Notes: a model not told the origin generated them from the letters alone. Counted from the stretch's first letter, positions 25,022 through 34,748 are shown. The stretch: DNA of 64,000 nucleotides from DTU052 sp050951725 (GCA_050951725.1 JBMNJO010000024.1:62001-126000); one strand, 5' to 3'. A program made the numbers and translations.

Positions 25022-25849
25022 TTACTTATCTAACATCTGCACAATCCTATTATATATATCGGATTTTTTTACTCCATACTCTCGGGCCTTTTGTGAAAGG
25101 GCCTCTTTTTTTTTCATCCCCTGTTCCACCAGTTCTCTTACTTCATCACATATCCGGTCCAGATCTGGCGCACCTTCTTCCTTAAACCCCTCTGCTACTA
25201 TGGTAATCTCACCTCTGGGAGGGTTCTCTTCATAGTAACCTATCACTTCGGAAAGCAATCCCCGTTTTACCTCTTCATAGATCTTGGTGAGTTCGCGCAC
25301 CACTGCCACTGTACGATTTCCCCATACCTGTTCCATATCCTGTAATAGCGATAACAGACGGCGCGGAGACTCATAGAAAACAAGGGTCCGCTCTTCCCTC
25401 GCCAGGCGCTGCAGGGCCTTCTTGCGCTGACCGGCCCGGGGTGGAAGAAATCCCTCAAAAACGAAGGTGCGGCTGTCCATGCCTGAAACCACCAGGGCGG
25501 AAATCAGGGCTGAGGGCCCTGGGATCACCTCTACTTTGATCCCCTCGCTCCACGCCCTTTCAACCAGCAGATGTCCGGGGTCGGAGATCCCCGGCGTACC
25601 TGCGTCAGAAACCAGGGCTATATTCTGACCGCTTTGCAATCTCTCTATCAGGGAGTCCTCCCGACCGCGCTGGTTGTGTTGGAAATAGCTTATGGTCGGT
25701 TTTTTTATCTCGTAGTGGTTAAGCAGTATCCGCGTATGCCGGGTGTCTTCACACGCAATCAGGTCGACCTCATTCAGAATCCTGATCAGCCGGTAACTGG
25801 CATCCTCCAGGTTGCCTATCGGGGTTGCGCATATGTACAAGGTTCCCAT
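25022..25849 (-). CDS. rsmI: 16S rRNA (cytidine-1402) 2'-O-methyltransferase
   Basis: 275 residues. TLYICATPIGNLEDASYR, CEDTRHTRILLNHY, SDAGTPGISDPG and PGPSALISALVVSG are the SAM-binding motifs of this tetrapyrrole-methylase-fold family. The C-terminus has the RsmI helical extension. It methylates the ribose of C1402 in the 30S decoding site. yazA, the GIY-YIG gene that precedes it in Bacillus, is absent; 125 bp without a gene lie there. Confidence 0.96.
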   Translation of the reverse strand: MGTLYICATPIGNLEDASYRLIRILNEVDLIACEDTRHTRILLNHYEIKKPTISYFQHNQRGREDSLIERLQSGQNIALVSDAGTPGISDPGHLLVERAWSEGIKVEVIPGPSALISALVVSGMDSRTFVFEGFLPPRAGQRKKALQRLAREERTLVFYESPRRLLSLLQDMEQVWGNRTVAVVRELTKIYEEVKRGLLSEVIGYYEENPPRGEITIVAEGFKEEGAPDLDRICDEVRELVEQGMKKKEALSQKAREYGVKKSDIYNRIVQMLDK

Positions 25850-25974
25850 GCCTGCTTAACCTCCAATCCGTACAGATATCGTCGGTCCGATTCGACCAGG
25901 GTGAACGCTCCCCCCAGGCGAATCCAAAAACGGCAGTGCATTTGCGAAATACAATTTGCTGCTCTCTGCCCAGC

Positions 25975-26724
25975 TTAGTCTGCACCTGCCTGGTCCTCAG
26001 AATAAATCCGCAGTATCTCTTCGGTATAGTTCCCATCTGATTTATAAACTACCAGAGGAGGCAGTATCTTTACCCCGGCTTTGGACCCTCTGGCCGCTTC
26101 CACTAACACCAGGTTGGCATCCCGGTCCTGATAAGGATGTATAAATCGAAGTTTCCTCAGGTTAAGGTTCTTGCCAGTACAGAGTGACGCTATCTCCAGG
26201 ACCCTGTCAGCCCGGTGAATCATAGCCAGACGTCCCCGGGGAGCAAGCAGGCTCCGGGCGGCCTCAACGTAATCTTCCAGGGTGGCATTAACCTCATGCC
26301 GGGCCATGAGTTTCTCCTGATTGGGGTTTGGTTTCCCCTCCCCCGGACGCCAGAATGGTGGATTGGCCACCATCAGGCTATACCTTCCGCCTCCTAAAAG
26401 GACCTTCGCCTGGCGAAGGTCCCCGTTAATTATCTCTATCTGGTTGGCCAAACCGTTTAATTCTGCTCCTCGTCGGGCGCGGTCGGCCAGTTGAGGTTGA
26501 ATCTCCACTCCGGTTATTCTGCAGCACGGTTGTCTTCCTGCCAGGAGAAACGATATCACCCCACAGCCGCAGCCAAGATCCAGAACCTCATCTTCACGCC
26601 GAACCCCGGCAAAATGAGCCAGTAATACCGAATCCATCGAAAAACGATATCCGGTACGATCCTGGATAACCCTCATTCCGTTTCGCACCAGGTCGTCCAG
26701 GGTTTCTCCCGGTTTAAGGTTCAC
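25975..26724 (-). CDS. trmN6: tRNA1(Val) (adenine37-N6)-methyltransferase-like protein
   Basis: 249 residues from GTG 26724, which overlaps the yabA stop (GTGA) behind GGAGA; the longer frame upstream overlaps yabA. LDLGCGCGVISFLLA is the SAM motif and MVANPPFW the NPPY-type catalytic motif of N6-adenine methylases. This is yabB in Bacillus, same order. The E. coli homologue methylates A37 of tRNA-Val; the substrate here is inferred. Confidence 0.88.
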   Translation of the reverse strand: MNLKPGETLDDLVRNGMRVIQDRTGYRFSMDSVLLAHFAGVRREDEVLDLGCGCGVISFLLAGRQPCCRITGVEIQPQLADRARRGAELNGLANQIEIINGDLRQAKVLLGGGRYSLMVANPPFWRPGEGKPNPNQEKLMARHEVNATLEDYVEAARSLLAPRGRLAMIHRADRVLEIASLCTGKNLNLRKLRFIHPYQDRDANLVLVEAARGSKAGVKILPPLVVYKSDGNYTEEILRIYSEDQAGAD

Positions 26725-27005
26725 TTGCTCTCCAGGATGTTTACACAGAACAGGCACTCCCCTTCATCACGGACCTGTCCAAAGGCCACCGGACAGATAT
26801 GATAACCCTCAGCATATAGACGACCCATGTTCTCATAGCTTTCAGCCCCCAACACAAAAGGTGCGCGACGCGGGGGAGGTGCGGGAGCGATATTAAGATG
26901 GCGTTCCAATTCCATGACCCGCTCCTTAAGCTCGGCCACTTCGTTTAATAGCTCTTTTACAATAATCTTAACCTCTTGGGCAGTTTCCCGAGCATTTTCG
27001 TCCAT
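26721..27005 (-). CDS. yabA: Replication initiation control protein YabA
   Basis: 94 residues from ATG 27005 behind AGAGGAAAAGA; the frame extends 14 codons upstream inside yaaT. An N-terminal leucine-zipper coiled coil (LLNEVAELKERVMELERHL) is followed by a flexible Pro-rich linker and a zinc domain (H-C-C-C: YHICP, ECLFC). YabA bridges DnaA and the DnaN clamp to hold back new rounds of initiation. Confidence 0.93.
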   Translation of the reverse strand: MDENARETAQEVKIIVKELLNEVAELKERVMELERHLNIAPAPPPRRAPFVLGAESYENMGRLYAEGYHICPVAFGQVRDEGECLFCVNILESK

Positions 27006-27666
27006 TCTTTTCCTCTTTACAGCTATTATTGTGGTTCTCGCATTCATATTTTAAACAGCACATCAATCGACCGCAGATCCCCGAAATCTTGGTGGGATTC
27101 AAGGACAGATTCTGGTCTTTGGCCATCCGTATGGAAACCGGCTCAAAATCGCCCAAAAAACTGGTACAGCATAAGACCCGGCCACAGGACCCGATGCCGC
27201 CCAACATTTTAGCCTCATCCCGAACCCCGATTTGCCTCAGCTCAATACGGGTCCGGAAAATGGATGCCAGGTCACGCACCAGTTCCCTGAAGTCCACCCT
27301 TCCTTCGGCGGTAAAATAGAATACGATCTTGCCCCGGTCAAAAGTATATTCTACATCTATAAGGTTCATCGGCAGTTGATGCTCTTCGATCTTGGTCTGG
27401 CATATGACAAAGGCCTCTTTTTCTTTATCCTGATTTTCTTTTAAAACAGCCAGATCATCCGTCGTCGCCTTGCGAATCACCTTCTTGAGAGGAAGCACCA
27501 GGTCTTCCTCATCCATAAGGCGCGGGCCAACCACGGTATCCCCGTATTCAACACCCCTCGCCGTCTCCACGATAACCGCATCCCCGACCTGCGGGTATAC
27601 ACCTTCAGCATCAAAATAATATATCTTACCTGCCGGTTTAAATCTCACTCCTACAACTTCGGGCAC
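26968..27666 (-). CDS. ricT: PSP1-domain protein YaaT (RicT)
   Basis: 232 residues. The PSP1 domain (GVRFKPAGKIYYFD through the GGIGSCGRVLCCTSFL and ICGRLMCCLKYE Cys motifs) is intact. In Bacillus RicT with RicA and RicF controls RNase Y and phosphorelay output. The protein is shorter than usual (around 275): after CLKYE it has an odd Cys/Asn/Lys tail (NNSCKEEKNGRKCSG) and ends inside the yabA start region, with a 38-bp overlap in another frame. This tail may be a local variant or a late frameshift. Confidence 0.92.
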   Translation of the reverse strand: MPEVVGVRFKPAGKIYYFDAEGVYPQVGDAVIVETARGVEYGDTVVGPRLMDEEDLVLPLKKVIRKATTDDLAVLKENQDKEKEAFVICQTKIEEHQLPMNLIDVEYTFDRGKIVFYFTAEGRVDFRELVRDLASIFRTRIELRQIGVRDEAKMLGGIGSCGRVLCCTSFLGDFEPVSIRMAKDQNLSLNPTKISGICGRLMCCLKYECENHNNSCKEEKNGRKCSGNCPRG

Positions 27667-28607
27667 TAGTATCCCCCCTTCAAGACATTTGCTATTTCAA
27701 AATAAAGCTGAATCTGAGCAATTAATGGGCTGGCATTCCGGGACAGGGCCTGGCGGGTCCTCCCAATTGACCGTAATAGCTCGGCCAGACCTTCCACACC
27801 AGTCGGTGCTATTCTCTCAGCAAGTTCAGTCGATAACAGGAGCATTTGGTTGTTCAAACCCTTAACGTACAACAAAGCATCACGGATGTATACTTCCAAC
27901 ACGGTTAAAAAAATATCTCGTTGGTTTACATCCTTTTCCAGTCTCTCTGCTGTCTCATAGACCGCCAGGGTATCTTCGCCGGCCAAATCCTCCCAGAACC
28001 TGGCGGCCATATCCATTACAGCTGACAGATCAACCCCAGCCATTTCCAAGGCCCGTCCGGGACGGCCTTCACTCAGCCACGACAACCAGGCGGCCTTATC
28101 TGCTTCCACTCCGTGGCGGAGCAGAATCTCCTCTACCGCAGCTGCCGGCAGGGCGTGGAACCTGACGACCTGACAGCGGGAAACTACTGTAGCAGGTAAG
28201 GTCTCCATATCCGCCGTCAGGATCAGTACCACCTCTCCGGACGGTTCCTCCAAAACCTTTAACAGGGCATTGGCCGCCTCAATAGACATGAGGTGGGCCT
28301 CGGGAATCAACGCCACCCGTCGCTTGGCCGCATACGGTTTAAAGGTTAACCACTCTTTCAAGCGGCGTACCTCAGCAATCCTTACAGTGCTCCCCTGTCT
28401 CTCCAGGACCAGCAGGTCGGGATGGCTGTCCTTCTTTATTCCCAGAAGACTCCGGGCAAAAGATAAGGCCATCTCACTCTTGCCTACACCGCCCGGGCCC
28501 AGAAAAAGATAGGCATGAGCAACCTCGTCCTTCTCCAGGACCTGGTTAATCAGGTTTATTGCTTTCTCCTGTCCTTTAAACTCCGCAGATAACGTAAGTC
28601 TATTCAT
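27666..28607 (-). CDS. holB: DNA polymerase III delta' subunit
   Basis: 313 residues. GPGGVGKSEMA is the P-loop, IPEAHLMSIEAANALLKVLEEP and SRCQVVRFH the AAA+ sensor and SRC motifs. HolB is part of the clamp loader with DnaX (at 50305 here). The gene stops 1 bp into yaaT and its start overlaps the yaaR stop. Confidence 0.95.
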   Translation of the reverse strand: MNRLTLSAEFKGQEKAINLINQVLEKDEVAHAYLFLGPGGVGKSEMALSFARSLLGIKKDSHPDLLVLERQGSTVRIAEVRRLKEWLTFKPYAAKRRVALIPEAHLMSIEAANALLKVLEEPSGEVVLILTADMETLPATVVSRCQVVRFHALPAAAVEEILLRHGVEADKAAWLSWLSEGRPGRALEMAGVDLSAVMDMAARFWEDLAGEDTLAVYETAERLEKDVNQRDIFLTVLEVYIRDALLYVKGLNNQMLLLSTELAERIAPTGVEGLAELLRSIGRTRQALSRNASPLIAQIQLYFEIANVLKGGY

Positions 28608-29056
28608 GCCAATAAGTCCACCAACAAACCGCGGATCTTGTCCAAGGCCGCCAAAACCTCCACCGGATCGTTCTTTCGGGCCATAAATCCGCTTAAGATC
28701 TCTTCTACTTCACGATTGACTCTTTCAATGGACACAAGAATTGAACGGGCGCCGCGGCGGGTAAATGATCTTTCCTGATTAATCAGATAGGCTCGGGCAG
28801 TAGCTTCTTTTAGAAAGCTCTGCACCAGTTGCTTGTACTTTATCAGATCATTCAGGTTCAGGTTTCGGGCTAACCGATCACTGATGCCGTCTATCTCCCC
28901 CAGGATTTCCTGCATCCGGGTCCGGTAAAGATGGCCCTCTTTTTCCATCAGTTCCTGAGAAAACTCACCGCGAAAAGAGGGTTTAACCTCTTTTGTTCCT
29001 TTCTTGCCTGATAAGGTAAAGTCCCTGAGGTTCTTTCGGTTGCGCTCAACTCTCAA
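28604..29056 (-). CDS. YaaR-like protein (DUF327)
   Basis: 150 residues from TTG 29056, 8 nt behind AGGTGA; a GTG at 29068 lies over that site and is the alternative. LGEIDGISDRLARNLNLNDL, YKQLVQSFLKEATARAYLI and DPVEVLAALDKIRGLLVDLL match YaaR (DUF327), a helical protein of unknown function kept between tmk and holB in many Firmicutes. It overlaps tmk by 11 bp. Confidence 0.85.
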   Translation of the reverse strand: MRVERNRKNLRDFTLSGKKGTKEVKPSFRGEFSQELMEKEGHLYRTRMQEILGEIDGISDRLARNLNLNDLIKYKQLVQSFLKEATARAYLINQERSFTRRGARSILVSIERVNREVEEILSGFMARKNDPVEVLAALDKIRGLLVDLLA

Positions 29057-29681
29057 CCCGCAAATCACCTTTCAAGAATCTGGTTACTACGTCTATTATT
29101 ATATCTGAAATCTCCTCTACCGGAAGGTTTCCGTCAATTATCTTAAATCTTGGTAAAACCCGGGCCATCTCCAAATAACCCCGCCTGACACGATCTTGGA
29201 AAACCAGGCCTTCCTGCTCAATCCGATCAAAAAGTGATCCCTGCCTGCGCCTGCTGCCTGACTCCGGCAGTATATCAAGCAATATCGTCAGATCAGGTTC
29301 CAATCCGCCGGTAGCCAGGCTGTTCAATTGATGCAGACCTTCTATACTTAATCCCCGTCCATAGCCCTGATAAGCGATAGTTGAGTCGATAAAACGGTCA
29401 GCCAGTACAATCGTTCCCTGAGCCAGCAGGGGTCTGATAATATCCTGCACCAGTTGAGCCCGGGCCGCAGCATATAGGAGGGCCTCCGCCACAGGATTTA
29501 TCTGATTGCGCGCATCCAACAAGAGGTCGCGGATGCTCTCTGAGATATTAGTACCACCGGGTTCTCTCAAGGTCGAAACCCGGTATCCCCGAGCTTTCAA
29601 TTCGCTCGCCAGGGATTGTATCTGGGTGGTCTTGCCTGCTCCATCTATACCTTCAAAGCTGATCAATATACCTCTGGTCAT
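29046..29681 (-). CDS. tmk: Thymidylate kinase
   Basis: 211 residues. SFEGIDGAGKTTQ is the P-loop, REPGG the dTMP-binding DR(Y/H)-like and ADRFIDSTIAYQG the second core motif. It makes dTDP from dTMP. Its start overlaps the decarboxylase stop (ATGA). Confidence 0.97.
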   Translation of the reverse strand: MTRGILISFEGIDGAGKTTQIQSLASELKARGYRVSTLREPGGTNISESIRDLLLDARNQINPVAEALLYAAARAQLVQDIIRPLLAQGTIVLADRFIDSTIAYQGYGRGLSIEGLHQLNSLATGGLEPDLTILLDILPESGSRRRQGSLFDRIEQEGLVFQDRVRRGYLEMARVLPRFKIIDGNLPVEEISDIIIDVVTRFLKGDLRVES

Positions 29682-31108
29682 TTAATTACCACCTGTATAC
29701 TCTGCAGACCGCGGTCTCGCAACCCGTGTACCGGAATCCTTCTCAGCTTAAGGTATATCAGGTATTCGACCACTTCAGCAGTTATTATTTCTCCGGGTAT
29801 CAAGCAGGGAATGCCCGGCGGATAAGCCGCCACCATTTCCGCCGATATCATTCCTCTGGACTCTTTAATCATAACAGTTTTATGAGGAGACAGAAATGAC
29901 TCACGAGGAGTAATCGCCAATGGTGGTACAGGCGGCAGGCCGGGATAGATGTTTTTCTTTTTCGGGTGGTGGGAACTCTGACCCGATATCTCCCGCAGAG
30001 CGTAAGTTAGGATATTCCAGTCTTCTTCGGAGCTAACCGGCGAAAACAAAGCCAGGACATGGTTTTCCCCGGCGAGCTCAACCTGGATTTTATAACACTC
30101 TCGCAAGAGGTGGGACAGCTGATACCCGTCAAGATCCAGATCAGTTATCTCCACCAGGATCTTCAAGGGATCATAGCCGGTCACCCCGTCCATATCCAGA
30201 AACTCACGACTTCGGGTCTTGAATCCGGGTATTCCATTGATCTCCCGGCGGCACCGCTCCGCCCGTTCTTTAGCCCGCTCCAATAGCTCCCGGCCATGTT
30301 CCTGCATCAAAGCCCGGCCAATGTCTATCGAAGCCATCAACGGATAGGAGGGGCTGGTTGAGGTGATCAGGTCATGGCTGGCTTGTACCCTGTCACTCCA
30401 GGGAAAACCCGCCGCCAGGTGCAGGATACCTGCCTGGGTCAATACCGGCATCGTTTTATGCAGTCCATGAACAACTGCCCGTGCCCCTTCTTGCAGGGCT
30501 GAATCCGGATAGTCAGGATGAAAGGCCAGGTGCGACCCATGGGCTTCATCCACCATCAAGGGAATTCCCCGCTCCTCCATTATCCGGACAACGCTTTTTA
30601 TATCGTTCACCGTGCCGTAATAGGTCGGGCTTACCAGAAAGCCTCCCTTTATATCGCTGCACGATTCCAGTTTGACCCGATAACTTTCCGGCCTGACACT
30701 AAGAGCAACCCCCAGCTCGGGGTCGATCTCGCACTCCACAAATTCCGGACGTCCCCCGGAGAGTATGAGGCCGCCCAGAAATGAACGATGGGCGTTTCTG
30801 GGTATGATTATCCTTGTTCCCTCTCCCATAGCCAGGAACAAGCTGTGGATACCTGAGGTAGCCCCATTAACCAAAAAGAGGCTTCTTTCAGCCCCCCATG
30901 CCTCAGCTGCCAGTTGCTCGGCTTCCAATAAAACCCCCTGTGGATCATGAAGGTCATCCAGCCCCGGTACTTCCGTGAAATCGAGGGCACCGACGGCCCG
31001 GAACTCCGGCAGGGTAAACCCCAAGCCCCCCTTGTGACCCGGCATATGTAAAAGAGTATTCTTCTCCTGGCAGTATTTCCTTAATGCTTCATAAATCGGG
31101 ATATTCAA
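29678..31108 (-). CDS. Orn/Lys/Arg decarboxylase family protein
   Basis: 476 residues, PLP type III fold. MPGHKGGLGFT at the N-terminus, the GATSGIHSLFLAMG cofactor loop, VDEAHGSHLAFHP and the Schiff-base Lys in VHGLHKTMPVLTQ are all present, plus the C-terminal domain (YPPGIPCLIPGE). It corresponds to yaaO next to tmk in Bacillus. It decarboxylates a basic amino acid to a polyamine precursor; arginine is the common substrate for this branch but I cannot tell from sequence. Confidence 0.93.
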   Translation of the reverse strand: MNIPIYEALRKYCQEKNTLLHMPGHKGGLGFTLPEFRAVGALDFTEVPGLDDLHDPQGVLLEAEQLAAEAWGAERSLFLVNGATSGIHSLFLAMGEGTRIIIPRNAHRSFLGGLILSGGRPEFVECEIDPELGVALSVRPESYRVKLESCSDIKGGFLVSPTYYGTVNDIKSVVRIMEERGIPLMVDEAHGSHLAFHPDYPDSALQEGARAVVHGLHKTMPVLTQAGILHLAAGFPWSDRVQASHDLITSTSPSYPLMASIDIGRALMQEHGRELLERAKERAERCRREINGIPGFKTRSREFLDMDGVTGYDPLKILVEITDLDLDGYQLSHLLRECYKIQVELAGENHVLALFSPVSSEEDWNILTYALREISGQSSHHPKKKNIYPGLPPVPPLAITPRESFLSPHKTVMIKESRGMISAEMVAAYPPGIPCLIPGEIITAEVVEYLIYLKLRRIPVHGLRDRGLQSIQVVIK

Positions 31109-31128
31109 AGGAAACTCCCCAATACCAA

Positions 31129-31350
31129 CTATCTTAACAGCTTCTTAATTCTCTCCATGTAATACTCGTATTGATTTGATCCCACTTTCAGTTCAAGAAT
31201 TGCGCTCTCACAGGTCTCACAGAGGAACATCCCCTTTATCAGATAACCCCCGGCTATACCCCGGGAAGGAACCTCCTCGCACAGTGTACAAACGGGCAAT
31301 AGTTGACCTTTAACCCTCGGTAATTCATTTAGGATCTGATCGTGCTTCAT
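31129..31350 (-). CDS. csfB: Anti-sigma-G factor Gin (CsfB)
   Basis: 73 residues. Two Cys pairs (CTLCEEVPSRGIAGGYLIKG and CETCE) form the zinc site of Gin/CsfB, followed by an amphipathic helix. It binds sigma-G (and sigma-E) to keep them off until the right stage of forespore development. Same place as csfB upstream of yaaO-tmk in Bacillus. Confidence 0.9.
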   Translation of the reverse strand: MKHDQILNELPRVKGQLLPVCTLCEEVPSRGIAGGYLIKGMFLCETCESAILELKVGSNQYEYYMERIKKLLR

Positions 31351-31502
31351 GCTAACCTTCCTTTGAATTAGGACCGTGGTAAGAAACCGGCGTACTTGAT
31401 GCTATTTATCCCCTAATAACCACAGCCCATATTCACCATCATTACAATATGTCAACACACAGTAAACCGTTACGGATTACATTACTTCTCTCCCGCCGTA
31501 TT

Positions 31503-32399
31503 TCAATCCTGTTTTTGATATGCTTCAACCCCCAACATTTTGTCCAGGGTCACAATCTGGTACCCTCTTTCCTGCAAACCTTCAATGATGATGGGCAAAG
31601 CCGCAGCAGTCTCTCCTTTATCCTCGTCACTGTGCATGAGAATAATATCCCCGTTTCTGACGTTGTCCAACACATTGCGGGCAATATGATTGCGGTCTTT
31701 GTGCGACCAGTCCAGGGTGTCAATTGACCATAGTACGAGTCGGTTGCCGTATTTCGCAAACTCATTGATGACATCGTCGTTGACCGCTCCGAAAGGCGGC
31801 CTGATTATAGCAGGTTCGCGGCCAGTAACTTTTGCAATGGATTCCTGGGCGGCTATTATTTCAAGGTCTATGTCATGCGGAGACATCTTGTCCAATTCCT
31901 GATGACTATAAGCATGACTTAATACCAGGTGTCCGTCGTTAAATGCGCGCTTAACAACTGACCGGTATTTCTTCACCCGGTTACCCTTGAAAAAGAAACT
32001 GGCTTTAACATTGTAATCCCGCAAAGTATCAAGTACCCGGGGTGTTATCTCGGCATCCGGGCCGTCGTCAAATGTCAGGCACACCATCTTCTCGTCGCCT
32101 GGACCGCTGCAATACACCTGTTCCGGATACTGTTCAGCAATTTTTACCGCTGCCTCCCGCCACTCGTTCATATTCTTAACCTGTTCGTCGGTCAGAAAAT
32201 CAGACACTCCCAGGATCGGCAGAACCGTTGATTTTACCGGATCAACAGGATCCAGGTCATCGTTTGGTCTGGTGGTCGTCACATCATGGGGCGGATTATT
32301 ATTTTTCGTACCGTCATCATGCTTTATCAGCCCGGATGCCAGCACGCCCAAAATAATAGCACCGCAAAATACTATTAATACCAGCAATAATTTCTTCAT
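31503..32399 (-). CDS. Polysaccharide deacetylase, membrane-anchored
   Basis: 298 residues from ATG 32399 (MKKLLLVLIVFCGAIILGV), which starts a signal anchor; 14 upstream codons in frame lack one. A Pro/Asp-rich linker leads to the NodB domain: VCLTFDDGPDAEITPRVLDTL (catalytic Asp pair), LSHAYSHQEL (metal His pair), RPPFGAVN, and SIDTLDW. It removes acetyl from peptidoglycan or another cell-wall polymer outside the membrane. Single gene, divergent from the GH18-like gene. Confidence 0.9.
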   Translation of the reverse strand: MKKLLLVLIVFCGAIILGVLASGLIKHDDGTKNNNPPHDVTTTRPNDDLDPVDPVKSTVLPILGVSDFLTDEQVKNMNEWREAAVKIAEQYPEQVYCSGPGDEKMVCLTFDDGPDAEITPRVLDTLRDYNVKASFFFKGNRVKKYRSVVKRAFNDGHLVLSHAYSHQELDKMSPHDIDLEIIAAQESIAKVTGREPAIIRPPFGAVNDDVINEFAKYGNRLVLWSIDTLDWSHKDRNHIARNVLDNVRNGDIILMHSDEDKGETAAALPIIIEGLQERGYQIVTLDKMLGVEAYQKQD

Positions 32400-32806
32400 A
32401 ACTCTAACCCCACTTCTGCAACTCGTTTTATACCTGCCCACATCATATCATACGTTTGAGACGCTCAGTCGCTTCCCGGCCCGATCCCCAATGCCGACTT
32501 TTACAAACCCATGCCAAAGATACCAGTTCGGGGTAAATTGGCCATTTTCAATGGTCATTCAGTCACAAAATCAACCGCTAACTTCGATCGTTTACCAGGA
32601 CTTCCGGCTAGGTTCGTCGAACACTTTTTAATCGACGGCATCAGGTAAAGCTTTGTCTTTTTACAAAAGCTGCATTGTGGTTTGTCGCAATACCGATTCT
32701 GTTTGGGGATTCTGCGACGGCACATTGGAGAGTTCTGCTGGAGAATCGAGACATATCTTAATAACTATTTTGGATGGCTGAGAGTTTTCGAGATGGGGTG
32801 CAAGTA
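32400..32806. other. Divergent intergenic region, about 400 bp
   Basis: Between two divergent secreted-protein genes. It holds a short inverted pair AGCTTTGT/ACAAAAGCT near 32650-32672. I see no confident promoter, riboswitch or small gene. Confidence 0.3.
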
Positions 32807-34054
32807 TTGAAGAAGTACATAATGGCGATGGTTTTGTTGGTTTTCATGATAGTGTTGCTTCCGAACACTGCGTCGGGCGCTCAGGATATCAGGGTTTATC
32901 TTGACGGTCTGCCCGTTGTTTCCGAAGAGGCGGCTCCGTTGATTATGGACGGCCGGGTTATGGTGCCTTTTAGGGCAGTGGCAGAATCCCTGAATGCAGA
33001 AGTAAACTGGGACCCTGGCTCCCAAAAGGTAACCGCAGTTCGGGAAGGGATTACTGTGGTACTGCAGATTGGAAATCAGACCGCCTGGCGAAACGGGCAG
33101 GCGGTTAGTCTGGACCGGCCTCCAATAATAATTAACGGCAGGACTTTAATACCTCTGAGGTTTTTTATGGAATCCCTGGGCTGTCAGGTGGGTTGGAACG
33201 GTCAGACCTATGAGGTTACCATTACCAGCCCTCGAAAAGCGATGACCATTACCGGATTCTATGCCCTGGGTGACAGCCGCACGAGCAGTTGGACCAACCT
33301 CTTTGGAAAACCATACCCCGAGTTTGATAAAGGCAACACGGATGTGGTGGGGGATCTGGCCCTAGGTTGGTACAGTGTAGATGCCCAGGGTAATCTCCTG
33401 ACCAGGAGCAATACCGGTTGGCAGAGGCCTGATAGCTGGGAAAAGGTCCTGGAAGCAGCCGATACCTTAGGTTTGCGATACGAGATGGTCATACACGTAA
33501 CAGAAAAGGATAACACCATAACCAATTTGATGTCCGATGATTCGGCAGTTCAAAACTTTGTTTCTGCGGTGCTGGCCGAGAGTCAAATCTATGATGGTGT
33601 CAACCTGGATTTCGAAGGATTAGGACTCGGTAGCAGCAATCCTGCAGACCGACAGTTGTTCACCAGGCTGGTGAGCCGGTTATATTCCTCCCTCCAGTCT
33701 GCCGACAAGACCCTGACCTTAACCCTGCATGCGCCGAACAGCTCATACAAGGGTTACGACTACAAAGCACTGGGCGCGGTTTCGGATCAAATAATAATTA
33801 TGGCCTACGATTACGGCCCCAAACCCGAGCCTGACCAGCTGGTGATCCAGGCGGTAGAGATGGCAATCAAAGAGGTACCCGCAGACAAATTAGTACTTGG
33901 AATATCCCTGCCTTCCGAAACACCGGAGAGTCTGGCCAAAAGAATTGGAATCGCCAAAAGATACAATTTATCCGGAGTGGCACTCTGGCGGTTGGGTCTG
34001 GTCAGTGAACAGAACTGGCAGGTTATCCGTGGGGCAATCGTACCACGGAGTTAA
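32807..34054 (+). CDS. Secreted GH18-like protein with stalk domain
   Basis: 415 residues from TTG 32807 behind GGGGTG; an ATG 11 codons earlier has no ribosome site. Signal peptide (LKKYIMAMVLLVFMIVLLP) cleaved near Ala-Ser-Gly-Ala. Residues 27-140 are a copper amine oxidase N-terminal-like stalk domain with two repeats (VMVPFRAVAESLNAEVNWD and LIPLRFFMESLGCQVGWN). The rest is a GH18-type barrel with DGVNLDFEG carrying the catalytic Glu. Similar to spore cortex-binding YaaH/SleL-type hydrolases; probably acts on wall or spore glycan. Confidence 0.85.
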   Translation: MKKYIMAMVLLVFMIVLLPNTASGAQDIRVYLDGLPVVSEEAAPLIMDGRVMVPFRAVAESLNAEVNWDPGSQKVTAVREGITVVLQIGNQTAWRNGQAVSLDRPPIIINGRTLIPLRFFMESLGCQVGWNGQTYEVTITSPRKAMTITGFYALGDSRTSSWTNLFGKPYPEFDKGNTDVVGDLALGWYSVDAQGNLLTRSNTGWQRPDSWEKVLEAADTLGLRYEMVIHVTEKDNTITNLMSDDSAVQNFVSAVLAESQIYDGVNLDFEGLGLGSSNPADRQLFTRLVSRLYSSLQSADKTLTLTLHAPNSSYKGYDYKALGAVSDQIIIMAYDYGPKPEPDQLVIQAVEMAIKEVPADKLVLGISLPSETPESLAKRIGIAKRYNLSGVALWRLGLVSEQNWQVIRGAIVPRS

Positions 34055-34258
34055 TGGGATAGAGGATAGGTTTGCTGTCCCACGTTTCCATCCGGGAGTC
34101 TTTATTCCCCCGTCAATAAAAATGGGACGACACTCCTGTCTCTCTATTAAAACAACGTTCTTATATCGCTCAGTTTCCCGGTCATAGCCGGTTATTGGCT
34201 GCAGATTGACAGACTTAATGTTTGACTCATAAACAATAGGAGGCGCACTAAGGCTAAA

Positions 34259-34723
34259 ATGGACTATGCTATTACTACGGGAGGAAAAGAACTCCTTCCC
34301 GAAATCGTTCCGCTTTGGAATGATTTGAAAAAGCATCACGTTGAAGTTGCCGGTTTATTCTCACCGGTATTCGCCATGGGTAACTGGGAGTCAAGAAAGG
34401 CCGACCTGGAGCGCAAGGCTTTTGACGATAAACTGAAGGTTGATCTCGTTACCCGCGGCAATGAGCTAATAGCGTACGCTGTTTCGACTATATCAGAAAA
34501 AGGCATCGGAGAAATTGATTCGCTATGTGTTAAAGAGCAATGCCGCGGCCAGGGAATTGGCAAACACCTGATTCAAAGAGCACTTGAGTGGATGGAAGCT
34601 GAAGGAGCCACCTCCCGCATATTGCAGGTTGTTGACGGTAATGACCGGGCAATGTCGTTATACAAGTCGTTGGGTTTTTCACCGATCATGCACGTTATGA
34701 TGATGCCCTCCAAGAAGCCCTAA
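34259..34723 (+). CDS. GNAT acetyltransferase
   Basis: 154 residues. IDSLCVKEQCRGQGIGKHLI is the acetyl-CoA pyrophosphate loop (motif A), and VDGNDRAMSLYKSLGF is motif B. It moves an acetyl group to an unknown amine. Ribosome site GGAGGC is about 18 nt upstream and a closer AAGG is present. Followed by a shared terminator hairpin. Confidence 0.88.
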   Translation: MDYAITTGGKELLPEIVPLWNDLKKHHVEVAGLFSPVFAMGNWESRKADLERKAFDDKLKVDLVTRGNELIAYAVSTISEKGIGEIDSLCVKEQCRGQGIGKHLIQRALEWMEAEGATSRILQVVDGNDRAMSLYKSLGFSPIMHVMMMPSKKP

Positions 34724-34748
34724 GCCCTTTCCGCCCACCATAAACAAG

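Noticed and set aside
25850..25974. Possible yazA (GIY-YIG) gene between trmN6 and rsmI
   Set aside because: Only 125 bp are there and no GIY-YIG motif can be read.
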